From: Desulfarculus sp.
Lineage (GTDB): Bacteria; Desulfobacterota; Desulfarculia; Desulfarculales; Desulfarculaceae
Direction: 5' to 3'
Length of the DNA: 11,277 nt
Assembly: GCA_020216625.1 (NCBI GenBank)
Contig: JAIUYB010000034.1
Coordinates: forward strand, 1-11,277
Positions 1-5,516 of this stretch are shown piece after piece. Under the pieces are notes generated by a model. That model did no database searches, had not been told where the DNA came from, and worked only from the letters and a program-made list of their open reading frames with translations. A program made the position numbers and the translations under genes. The stretch's first letter is position 1; the number at the start of each line of letters is the position of its first letter.

Positions 1-1434
1 GACAACCCGGCGGTGATCGTGGACAGCCAGGGCGGCAGCGGGCGGATCTACGGCGCTGGTCAATACACCGGCAAGTACAGTCGCGACCTGCAATTGAGCG
101 TGGACGCGGCCTACGCCGGCGGCGTCCCCAGCGCCCTGAACCCCATGCGGATCAATTACTCCTACGTGGATGACTATGGCCGCACCGTCACCGGCAGCGT
201 GACCTTGACCGGCACCGGCAGCGGCAACGGGGTTGAGGTGGGCGACGGACTGCGCATCTACACCGACGAAGGGACCTTTGCGGCCAATGGCTCCTACACC
301 CTGGAGGTTCACCGCCAGCAAGGCAACAACCAAAGCGTCTACGCCAATCTGGCCAGCAATAGCCGCATGGCCTACAACTACACCCTGGACACGCTCTGGT
401 CGGGGGAGGGCAATTCCGGCGTCGGCTGGGGCAACCTGCTGGACCAGTTGCGACACTGGCAGGACACGCTGGCCAAGGACTACGAGGTGCAGAAGTACTT
501 CGAGGCGGTGCCGGCGGTCGGCAACGACCGCGCCAGCACCGCGCAGTTGCGGGTTGACGGAAATTGGGCCGAATTGGGCTCGCGCGACTACGAGTTCTAC
601 ACCGGCGGGCCCATCCAAAGCAGCGACGCCGACGAGACCGCCCTGCGCAACTACCGCAACTTCACGGTGGACGCGGCCTACGCCGGGGGGACCCCGGAGG
701 CCGGCAACCCCATGACCCTAAACTACGAGTATTGGGACGGCGCGGCCTGGCAGACGGATTCCGTGGTCGTCTCCGGCACCGGCAGCGGCAACCCGGTGAG
801 CCTGGCCGGCGGCTATGGCGCCACCATCTATCTCGTGGAGTCGAGCTACACCGCCGGCGAGTCCCTGCCTCTGGAGACATATCCCTCCCTGCCCGCGCCG
901 CCGGCCGCCTTGCCATCGCCTCTGCCCAAGGACACCGCGGTGGAGCCCTCGGCCAGCCAGCCGGTGCGGGTCACCTACACCTATGTGGAAAACAACCAGC
1001 GGCGCTGGGGCAGCGTGGTCTTCACCGGCACCGGCGACGACCCGGCCAACGTCCTCTCCTTGAACCCCCCGGGCGAGGCCACCCTAAGCCTGAACCAGGG
1101 TGGCACCCTCAACGACGGCGACACCTGGTCCCTGACCCTGGAGCAATACCACCAGGGGCAGTCCACCAGCCAGGCCATGGTGGCAACGCTTGAAAGTGTC
1201 CAGTCCAAACTGCTAAAGTACATCGGCGACGCTGGCGGAAAGCTCAACCGCCTGGAGACCCGCACCGGCTTCCTGGAAAACGACGTGCTGCGGCTCAACG
1301 ACCGCCTGGAGCAGGTCGAGGATGCGGACGTGACCAAGGTGGCAACTCAGCTGGCGAGCTTCCAGACCATGTACCAGGCCACCCTGAAGGCCACGGCCAT
1401 GGTATCGGGTAAATCCCTGGCCGATTATCTGTGA
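1..1434 (+). CDS. flgL: FlgL, flagellar hook-filament junction protein (HAP3), 5' end missing
   Basis: The reading frame is open from base 1, so the N-terminal part lies outside the window; 477 residues are visible before the TGA. The C-terminal ~75 residues look like the flagellin/FlgL D0-D1 return helix: a helix with LNRLETR (residues ~415-421), then an EDADV motif (440-444), TQL, and the ending SLADYL, which fits FlgL (SLLDFL-type ends) better than flagellin. The position directly before csrA and fliW also matches flgL. FlgL joins the hook to the filament outside the cell after export by the flagellar type III system. The central part is unusual: it contains two or three related beta-rich modules (VDAAYAGG at 34-41 and 223-230; TGTGSGN or similar at 70-76, 258-264, 342-348), so the whole protein is much larger than the ~300-residue enterobacterial FlgL. 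A large flagellin-like protein is the alternative, less likely because of the C-terminus and context. Confidence 0.85.
   Translation, partial: DNPAVIVDSQGGSGRIYGAGQYTGKYSRDLQLSVDAAYAGGVPSALNPMRINYSYVDDYGRTVTGSVTLTGTGSGNGVEVGDGLRIYTDEGTFAANGSYTLEVHRQQGNNQSVYANLASNSRMAYNYTLDTLWSGEGNSGVGWGNLLDQLRHWQDTLAKDYEVQKYFEAVPAVGNDRASTAQLRVDGNWAELGSRDYEFYTGGPIQSSDADETALRNYRNFTVDAAYAGGTPEAGNPMTLNYEYWDGAAWQTDSVVVSGTGSGNPVSLAGGYGATIYLVESSYTAGESLPLETYPSLPAPPAALPSPLPKDTAVEPSASQPVRVTYTYVENNQRRWGSVVFTGTGDDPANVLSLNPPGEATLSLNQGGTLNDGDTWSLTLEQYHQGQSTSQAMVATLESVQSKLLKYIGDAGGKLNRLETRTGFLENDVLRLNDRLEQVEDADVTKVATQLASFQTMYQATLKATAMVSGKSLADYL
76..315 (+). repeat. FlgL internal module, copy 1
   Basis: This codes for a beta-rich stretch containing VDAAYAGG, then a Y-rich strand pair, TGTGSGN and a closing LRIYTDEG / YTLEVHR segment. 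A 20-base DNA block (100-119) is identical to one in copy 2 (667-686), and an 18-base block (211-228) is identical to 775-792. The conserved order and spacing of these blocks indicate duplication within the gene. Confidence 0.75.
652..882 (+). repeat. FlgL internal module, copy 2
   Basis: This is a second copy of the module, with VDAAYAGG, NPMTLNYEY, SGTGSGN and TIYLVESSYTAG in the same order as copy 1. It is separated from copy 1 by about 110 residues of unrelated sequence that carries a DLL/LRHW-type helix-like segment. A proline-rich linker (PSLPAPPAALPSPLP, about nt 883-927) follows it. Confidence 0.75.
955..1155 (+). repeat. FlgL internal module, copy 3 (divergent)
   Basis: This is a more divergent, shorter copy with VRVTYTYVENNQ, GSVVFTGTG, LSLNQGGTLNDGDTWSLTLEQ. 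It lacks the VDAAYAGG start but keeps the strand pattern Y-x-Y, GSV-x-TGTG and a terminal T-x-x-L-x-x-E strand. It is recognised by amino-acid pattern only; no long DNA identity to the other copies was seen. Confidence 0.55.
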
Positions 1435-1488
1435 GGCGGCCGGACCCTGATCAGCGACCCCACTTGCCGGCCTAGGCGGAGGTAAGCC

Positions 1489-1734
1489 GTGCTGATACTC
1501 ACCCGCAAGGTGGGGGAAAGCATCACCATCGGAGACGGCTCCATCACCGTGAGCGTGATGGAGGTCAAGGGCCGGCAGGTGCGCCTGGGGATCAACGCCC
1601 CGCCGGACACTCCCATCCACCGCCAGGAAATTTTCGACAAGATCAAGGAAGTGAATCAACAAGCCGTGGCGTGCCAGGCCGGGGACCTGGACTTGATCAG
1701 CGGCCTGCTGGATGACGGGGGGCGGGATGACTGA
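1489..1734 (+). CDS. csrA: CsrA/RsmA carbon storage regulator, RNA-binding translational repressor
   Basis: CsrA is a small dimeric RNA-binding protein that binds GGA motifs in mRNA leaders; in flagellar clusters its main target is the flagellin transcript. The 81-residue product starts [11 protein letters not shown] and shows the family core: L4, R6, the GD turn near 15-16, the VRLGI strand (31-35) and the AP-x-D-x-x-x-HR-x-EI segment. R45 corresponds to the RNA-contacting arginine R44 of E. coli CsrA. The GTG start is set by GGAGGT at 1478-1483, 5 bases upstream. At 81 residues it is longer than the 61-residue E. coli protein, with an acidic C-terminal tail ([16 protein letters not shown]). 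Extended C-termini are known in CsrA proteins that FliW binds. It lies 54 bases after flgL and overlaps fliW, so it is probably in the same transcript. Confidence 0.97.
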   Translation: MLILTRKVGESITIGDGSITVSVMEVKGRQVRLGINAPPDTPIHRQEIFDKIKEVNQQAVACQAGDLDLISGLLDDGGRDD

Positions 1735-2182
1735 GGCCATGACCCAAGATGTGCTGAAAGTCGCCACCACCCGCTTCGGCATGGTGGAAGTGCCCGCCGA
1801 GCGCATGCTGACCTTTCCGCACGGCATGGTTGGTTTTCCGGAATTGCACCGCTATGTGATGTTGCGCCATCGCGAGGGATCGCCTTTCCACTGGCTACAA
1901 AGCGTGGACCACCCCGACCTGGCCTTTGTCCTGGCCAACCCCCTGGTCTTCGACCCTGGCTACCAGGTGGTGCTGGGCAACACCGAGAGCCAACTACTGC
2001 AAAGCAGCGACGTGCAAAACCTCCAGGTCTGGGTGGTGGTGACCATTCCCCAGGGAGAGCCGGAAAAGCTGACCGCCAACCTCAAGGCCCCGGTGGTCAT
2101 CAACCTGGAAAACCGCCTGGCGGCCCAGGTGATCATGGACGATCCCCGCTTCCCCCTGCGTCAGCCCCTGCGCAAACAGTAA
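1727..2182 (+). CDS. fliW: FliW, flagellar assembly factor and CsrA antagonist
   Basis: FliW binds either flagellin or CsrA. When flagellin has been secreted, free FliW sequesters CsrA and flagellin translation resumes. The sequence fits the family: an early TTRFG-x-x-EV strand, ITFP-like [13 protein letters not shown], the F-x-WLQS-x-DxP-x-LAFVL block, a VVVTIP strand, [12 protein letters not shown] and the end QVI-x-x-x-x-FPLRQPL. The ATG at 1727 was chosen, which overlaps the csrA stop region by 8 bases; ATGs at 1712 and 1739 are in frame and also possible, because no start has a clean Shine-Dalgarno sequence (only a G-rich run before 1727). The length of 151 residues is normal. The overlap suggests translational coupling with csrA, which would keep the two antagonists in proportion. 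Confidence 0.95.
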   Translation: MTEAMTQDVLKVATTRFGMVEVPAERMLTFPHGMVGFPELHRYVMLRHREGSPFHWLQSVDHPDLAFVLANPLVFDPGYQVVLGNTESQLLQSSDVQNLQVWVVVTIPQGEPEKLTANLKAPVVINLENRLAAQVIMDDPRFPLRQPLRKQ

Positions 2183-2208
2183 CCGCAACCGTCAACCCAA
2201 TCCGCCCG

Positions 2209-2239
2209 AAAAAAACGCCGGCCCCCATGGGGAGCCGGC
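2209..2239 (-). terminator. Intrinsic terminator of the flgM operon
   Basis: Read on the minus strand, a GC-rich stem (GCCGGC at 2239-2234 pairing with GCCGGC at 2222-2217, extended by CCC/GGG inside, with a one-base bulge) is followed by one G and then seven T (2215-2209). It lies 35 bases past the flgM stop codon. On the plus strand no T run follows the stem, so it should terminate mainly the minus-strand transcript; fliW reads into the same stem from the other side. Confidence 0.85.
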
Positions 2240-2273
2240 ACGTGGGGACGGATTGGGAGGACGACGGCCGGAA

Positions 2274-2591
2274 CTAGACCAGTTCGCGCAGGAAATCCAC
2301 GATCATTCGCTGGGCCACCTTTTCGGCGTCGACCGTGTATTCCTGGTTGGCGATGCGCTGCTTGATCTCGGCCACCCGCTGCTCGCGCACATCGGTGGTG
2401 TTGGCCAGGGCCTCGGCCGCCTTGGCCATCTCCCGGCTGCGGCCGGACAGCTCCACCCGGTCGGAAGACGCGGCCTGAGCCATTTCGCCGGAGCGGGTGG
2501 CCGCCTTGTCCTCGACCCGCGGGCTGGAGGAGGCGCGGTCGCGGTTTTCCACCGCCTTGTTGGTCAGGCCCAGGGTTTCCTTGATTTGCAT
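2274..2591 (-). CDS. flgM: FlgM, anti-sigma-28 factor
   Basis: FlgM binds the flagellar sigma factor FliA (sigma-28) and holds late flagellar genes off until the hook is complete, after which it is exported. The 105-residue product has the typical disordered, polar N-terminal half and the conserved C-terminal sigma-binding region: DRVELSG-x-S (44-52), then RVAEIKQRIANQEYTVDAE (72-90) and a final amphipathic helix with V-A-x-R-M-I. A strong Shine-Dalgarno AAAGGAGG (2606-2599 on the minus strand) sits 7 bases before the ATG. It is the second gene of a minus-strand operon, 72 bases after the DVU0524-like gene, and ends before an intrinsic terminator. Length and motifs are normal. Confidence 0.94.
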   Translation of the reverse strand: MQIKETLGLTNKAVENRDRASSSPRVEDKAATRSGEMAQAASSDRVELSGRSREMAKAAEALANTTDVREQRVAEIKQRIANQEYTVDAEKVAQRMIVDFLRELV

Positions 2592-2601
2592 GGCCTGCCC
2601 T

Positions 2602-2629
2602 CCTTTGTCGGCCCAGGGCCCTTTGTCGG
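2602..2629 (-). repeat. Short direct repeat in the flgM leader
   Basis: On the minus strand the 10-base unit CCGACAAAGG occurs twice (2629-2620 and 2611-2602) with an 18-base period, separated by GCCCTGGG. The downstream copy runs into the flgM Shine-Dalgarno sequence. It may be a leftover of a small duplication; a regulatory role is unproven. Confidence 0.5.
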
Positions 2630-2663
2630 GGCCAGGAGCCAGGGGAGCGCCGAGACGGCGCGA

Positions 2664-3101
2664 TTACACCATGTTCTCGTCCACGATCTGTTGCGTGATG
2701 GCGAACAGGCGCTCCTGCAGGCTGGCCGATTCCTCGGAACCCAGGGTTTCCACCACCTCGCCGGTGGTCTGGTCCCGCACCAGGAAGCGCAATTGCCCGG
2801 TGCTTTCGTCCTGGCTCAGATCCAATTCGCGGCCATACTCCTGGCTCAATTGCTTGAGCGCCATATCCTCCACCCCGCCGGGACCCATGCCCAGACCAGG
2901 GACACGATAGCCGATATTTGATACGATTTCAGCGGTTATCTTCTCGATGACCTGCTTGCGCCGGGCCTCTATGCTGATATTGACCTGATCGGAAGGGAGG
3001 CTTTCGCTGGCCATGCGCCGCCGCGCCAAGCGCTGCCCACGGCTGAGCTGCTTGGCGTAAGTTCGCAGAATATTCTGCACTTGAAAAGAGGTGATCGTCA
3101 T
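2664..3101 (-). CDS. DVU0524-like, FlgM-associated protein of unknown function
   Basis: The 145-residue product has no signal peptide or membrane segment. It resembles the small protein encoded next to flgM in Desulfovibrio (DVU0524 family), recalled from the conserved start TITSFQVQNILRTYAKQL, the DQVNISIEARR stretch (38-48) and the conserved gene pair; its biochemical role is not established. Visible parts are a basic helical N-terminus (RGQRLARRRM, 21-30), a glycine-rich hinge (GLGMGPGG, 69-76) and a C-terminal strand pair LRFLVRDQTTGEVVETL (104-120) that recalls the D-x-x-TGEV motif of FlaG. A final helix ends in QIVDENMV. It is the first gene of the operon with flgM, directly after a sigma-28 promoter, so it is expected to be a late flagellar gene. 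The start at 3101 is supported by the conserved N-terminus; the ribosome binding site is weak (TTAGGT close to the ATG). Confidence 0.8.
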   Translation of the reverse strand: MTITSFQVQNILRTYAKQLSRGQRLARRRMASESLPSDQVNISIEARRKQVIEKITAEIVSNIGYRVPGLGMGPGGVEDMALKQLSQEYGRELDLSQDESTGQLRFLVRDQTTGEVVETLGSEESASLQERLFAITQQIVDENMV

Positions 3102-3126
3102 GACCTAATGCATCCCTTCACCTCTT

Positions 3127-3154
3127 TTATCGACCACTCCGAGCAGAAACTTTA
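3127..3154 (-). promoter_or_regulatory. Sigma-28 (FliA) promoter of the DVU0524-like/flgM operon
   Basis: On the minus strand the -35 element TAAAGTTT (3154-3147) matches the FliA consensus at all eight bases, and the -10 element GTCGATAA (3134-3127) matches GCCGATAA at seven of eight. The spacer is 12 bases, against 11 in the consensus. The expected start is near 3119, about 18 bases before the ATG of the first gene. This would put FlgM under the sigma factor it inhibits, a known feedback arrangement. Confidence 0.82.
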
Positions 3155-3194
3155 TAGTTTTTTTTAGGCCCTGGCGTCAATCTTTTCACTCCCC

Positions 3195-3210
3195 TGGTCC
3201 GGCTTGTGCC
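3195..3210 (+). promoter_or_regulatory. Possible weak sigma-54 promoter
   Basis: TGG at 3195-3197 and TGC at 3207-3209 keep the exact GG/GC spacing of a sigma-54 -24/-12 promoter, but other consensus positions differ (TGGTCCG-N4-GTGCC). It would start transcription near 3221, about 50 bases before the small gene at 3273. A perfect TATAAT lies just downstream, so this is one of two weak candidates. Confidence 0.3.
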
Positions 3211-3233
3211 CCAGGGTGGATTTGCGGTATTAT

Positions 3234-3239
3234 TATAAT
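3234..3239 (+). promoter_or_regulatory. Possible sigma-70 -10 box
   Basis: A perfect TATAAT sits in a local AT-rich patch within otherwise GC-rich DNA, 33 bases before the ATG at 3273. No convincing -35 element lies 16-18 bases upstream, so the call rests on the -10 alone. Confidence 0.35.
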
Positions 3240-3272
3240 GCTTTCAGGGAAACAGCGCCGCAGGGAAATGCC

Positions 3273-3734
3273 ATGCCGGCTTCTATCCACAGCCTGGCGA
3301 CCCCTGGCGCGACCGCGTACACTAACGCTGGCGGTCGTGAGGCCCTGGACTGCGCCGCGCAGCCAGGGCAGGCGGTGACCAGTCATAGTTGGAGCCTGAG
3401 CACCGGCGGGTTCAACCTGGACTTCACCTGGCGGAGGGTGGAAAGCCTGGCCACCGGGGGGGCGGGTTCTTCCCCAAAGAGCCAAGCCGCCACCCCCGCC
3501 CCGGCCCAGACCGCCAACGCCACCGCTCCCGCCAAACCCCGGCAGAGTTTCCAGGAAATCCTTCGCCGTCAACAGCTTAGCCAACTGCTACTAGCATCGG
3601 ATCGACCGCCCCAGGATCGCCAATCCCTGCTGACGGCCAGCCCGCCATCCCCGCCCCAGGCCGGACCGGTCTGCCGGGCCTATGCCCAGGCCATGGGCCC
3701 ACTGGGTGGGTCCGGGCGCAATTTCAGCGCATAA
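3273..3734 (+). CDS. Hypothetical protein, alanine/proline-rich, flagellar cluster
   Basis: This is a 153-residue protein that I do not recognise. It has no signal peptide and no membrane segment. The N-terminal third has a SLSTGGFNLDFTWRRVESL stretch that could form strands; the middle (about residues 67-92) is a low-complexity Ala/Pro/Thr/Lys linker; then a short helix QSFQEILRRQQLSQLLLA (94-111), and a Pro/Ser-rich tail. The ATG at 3273 is preferred over an upstream in-frame TTG at 3204 because AGGGA at 3262-3266 is well placed, 6 bases before it. It is transcribed divergently from the flgM operon and lies between it and the glycosyltransferase operon, so a flagellar role is a guess from location. 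Codon use (G/C third positions) is consistent with a real gene; the low-complexity composition leaves some doubt. Confidence 0.6.
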   Translation: MPASIHSLATPGATAYTNAGGREALDCAAQPGQAVTSHSWSLSTGGFNLDFTWRRVESLATGGAGSSPKSQAATPAPAQTANATAPAKPRQSFQEILRRQQLSQLLLASDRPPQDRQSLLTASPPSPPQAGPVCRAYAQAMGPLGGSGRNFSA

Positions 3735-3747
3735 CCCATCTCGCCAA

Positions 3748-3802
3748 CGCAAATGGGCGCAGGTGGCGCGTCAAATAATTTGCGCGCTGGGCACGATTTG
3801 CC
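3748..3802. promoter_or_regulatory. Cluster of CGCAAAT/ATTTGC inverted repeats, possible activator-binding region
   Basis: The gap between 3734 and 3967 holds an AT-rich core inside GC-rich DNA. An imperfect palindrome spans 3766-3787: GCGCG-t-CAAAT-a-ATTTG-CGCGC. A further CGCAAAT lies at 3748-3754, inverted relative to ATTTGCG at 3778-3784, and ATTTGCC follows at 3796-3802. The cluster is 80-130 bases upstream of the sigma-54 promoter, the usual distance for an enhancer-binding activator. The half site GTCAAA...TTTG loosely recalls FleQ/FlrC-type sites. No T run follows, so it is not an intrinsic terminator. Confidence 0.4.
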
Positions 3803-3879
3803 GGGCTGACGCCAACCCACCGACGAGCCACACAAGAGCCGCAATCCCAACTGGTTATAACTAAAGCCCACCCAGGAAA

Positions 3880-3895
3880 TGGCACGAGGGTTGCA
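3880..3895 (+). promoter_or_regulatory. Sigma-54 (RpoN) promoter of the glycosyltransferase operon
   Basis: The sequence TGGCACG (3880-3886), four bases, then TTGCA (3891-3895) is a full match to the -24/-12 consensus, with the exact GG-to-GC spacing. The predicted start is near 3906, giving a leader of about 60 bases before the ATG at 3967. Sigma-54 needs an AAA+ activator, which in flagellar systems is of the FlrC/FleQ/FlgR type; that gene is not in the window. Confidence 0.9.
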
Positions 3896-3966
3896 CGGAA
3901 CCGGGTAATGGTTTCCGGATCGCTCCCCCATGGGCAACACCAAGCCCTGGAATGAGGAAAAGCCCC

Positions 3967-5514
3967 ATGCGGATGCTGCTGCTGGGCAGTGACAACTTCG
4001 CCTCCGCCCTGCGCCGGTTGGGATGCCAGGTGGTCACGGCTATGGCCGGAGATGGGGCCGACTTGCGCCTGGGCCCAGGGGACCCGGATTGGCGCGAGCT
4101 GAGGCAGGCGGTGGGGGAGGATTTCGATGCCATCTTGGTCACCGATAACATCGGTCGCCGGGTCCTGCCCACCGGCTTGTGGGCCGCCAGGGCGGTGACG
4201 GTCTTCTATGGCGTCGATGCTCCGCTGAACGGATTTTGGCAGCAGCATTTCGCCCGTTTGTTCGACCTGGCGGTTTTTGACCAGCCCCAGGCGGCCCTGG
4301 ATCTGGCGCCGGTGCATCCGGCGGCCCATTGGCTGCCACTGGCGGTGGAGACGGAGCGGTATGGTAACGACGCCAAACCGCAGGACACCCCGGGAGCCTG
4401 TTTTGTGGGGGTGGTGGACGAGGCTCTGCGCCCCAAGCGTTCGGCGGTCCTGGCCAGGTTGCGTCGGAAAACCAGCCTGGCGGTCCACGGCGGGCGGGGG
4501 CAGGGTTGGTTCGCGACCGAGGACGCCGCCCGGCTCTACCGCCGTTATCAGCTTGTAGTCAATGAGAATCTTTTTCCGGGAATGACCACCAGGCCCCTGG
4601 AGGTGATGGCCTCGGGCGGCTGTCTGTTCAGCGAGGCCGCGCCAGGGGTGATGGATAGGCACTTCGCTGACTTCGAGCATTTGGTCTATTTCACCCCGGA
4701 TGATTTCGACCAGCGACTGGAGCGATTGCTGGGCGACGACGGCTTGCGAATGAGTCTGGCCGAGGCGGGGCGGGAGGAGGTTTGCCAGCGCCATTCTTTC
4801 CTGGTTCGGGCCGGGCAGCTCCTGGGGTTGATCGAGCAATTGCGCGGGATGCCGCCGGAGGAGCGTGGCCGGGCGCGCGGAGGGGAGGCCCTGCGCCTGG
4901 AGGGTGAAAGCCTTTTTCTGGCCGGCCTGCGTTGGCCGCGTGAAGGCGGGAGTACAAGGGCCGCCAGAGGGTTGGGAAGGCTCAATGCCGCGGCCAACGA
5001 TGGCGCGGACCCTCTGCCCGCCAGCCGGGCCCATGGCCGGGCCGCCTTGCTGGCAGGTCAGATTGAGGCCGGAATGTCCCAGCTGGGTCGGGCGGCCCGG
5101 TTGGGCGGACCGGTAGATGGTCTGGTCTGGGCCCTGGCGGCCTGGTTGGTGGGCCGGGCCGATTTGGCCAGGGAGCGTTGGCGGGCCCTGTTGGGTAAGG
5201 CCGGTGAGCCAGGCCAGGCCCGTTTCCACATGGCGGTTGGTCGCCGGTTGGCCCAAGAGGGCGATGATCTGTGGCCGGGGTTCAATCGCCAGGCTTTGCC
5301 GATGATCCTTTGGGGAGCATTCGAGCATTTACTGGAGGCAACCCGAATTGCGCCCGAGCAACCCTCGGCTTGGGAGGCCCTGGGAGATCTTCTCTTGAAG
5401 CGGGGAGCCCCCAATCAGGCGCACACCTGTTACCAGAGGGCCTTGGAGCATTCCTCCGGCGTGGTTTTGGCGGAAAAGGTCCACCAAGCCGCCAGGCGCG
5501 GCTACTTGGAGTAG
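3967..5514 (+). CDS. CgeB-like glycosyltransferase with C-terminal TPR region
   Basis: This predicted cytoplasmic 515-residue protein begins with a beta-strand (MRMLLLGSDNF) of a GT-B type fold. The C-terminal half of the fold is clear: residues 199-218 read NENLFPGMTTRPLEVMASGG, the pattern of the Glyco_trans_1_2/CgeB group, followed by LVYFTPDDFDQRLERLL and a typical closing helix with RHSFLVRA. Residues ~310-500 are Ala/Leu-rich helical repeats, with one good TPR unit near 468-497 (AWEALGDLLLKRGAPNQAH and following). The TPR part may hold the acceptor protein. The ATG at 3967 was chosen over 3952 because GAGGAAAA (3954-3961) forms a good ribosome binding site for it. It is the first gene after the sigma-54 promoter, 2 bases before the Maf-like gene. 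Donor sugar and acceptor cannot be read from the sequence; modification of flagellin is inferred from context. Confidence 0.82.
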   Translation: MRMLLLGSDNFASALRRLGCQVVTAMAGDGADLRLGPGDPDWRELRQAVGEDFDAILVTDNIGRRVLPTGLWAARAVTVFYGVDAPLNGFWQQHFARLFDLAVFDQPQAALDLAPVHPAAHWLPLAVETERYGNDAKPQDTPGACFVGVVDEALRPKRSAVLARLRRKTSLAVHGGRGQGWFATEDAARLYRRYQLVVNENLFPGMTTRPLEVMASGGCLFSEAAPGVMDRHFADFEHLVYFTPDDFDQRLERLLGDDGLRMSLAEAGREEVCQRHSFLVRAGQLLGLIEQLRGMPPEERGRARGGEALRLEGESLFLAGLRWPREGGSTRAARGLGRLNAAANDGADPLPASRAHGRAALLAGQIEAGMSQLGRAARLGGPVDGLVWALAAWLVGRADLARERWRALLGKAGEPGQARFHMAVGRRLAQEGDDLWPGFNRQALPMILWGAFEHLLEATRIAPEQPSAWEALGDLLLKRGAPNQAHTCYQRALEHSSGVVLAEKVHQAARRGYLE

Positions 5515-5516
5515 GC

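Noticed and set aside
1..1434. Reading the first gene as flagellin or FliD
   Set aside because: The C-terminus (EDADV, TQL, SLADYL) fits FlgL, the usual FliD C-terminal pattern is absent, and flgL-csrA-fliW is the common order.
3105..3113. Two-codon ORF ATG-CAT-TAG on the minus strand just before the DVU0524-like gene
   Set aside because: The AGAGGTG that could serve it lies upstream of the predicted sigma-28 start near 3119, so it would not be in the transcript; it is probably chance.
3204..3272. TTG start at 3204 for the small hypothetical gene
   Set aside because: A rare start without a Shine-Dalgarno sequence, upstream of the TATAAT; the ATG at 3273 has AGGGA at good spacing.
3766..3787. 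Palindrome as an intrinsic terminator of the small hypothetical gene
   Set aside because: No T run follows on either strand, and the centre is AT-rich, which fits an operator better than a terminator stem.
3952..3966. Upstream ATG (3952) as the start of the first glycosyltransferase
   Set aside because: There is no ribosome site before it, whereas GAGGAAAA lies at the right distance before the ATG at 3967, and the fold begins immediately at MRMLLLG.
3724..5328. 534-residue open frame on the minus strand
   Set aside because: It lies opposite the first glycosyltransferase, is Gln/Pro/Arg-rich without a recognisable domain, and is the usual antisense shadow of high-GC coding DNA.
5271..5516. 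Long N-terminal extension of the Maf-like gene overlapping the upstream gene
   Set aside because: The extra frame overlaps a well-supported TPR coding region and has no family resemblance; the ATG at 5517 has a good ribosome site and gives a normal Maf N-terminus.
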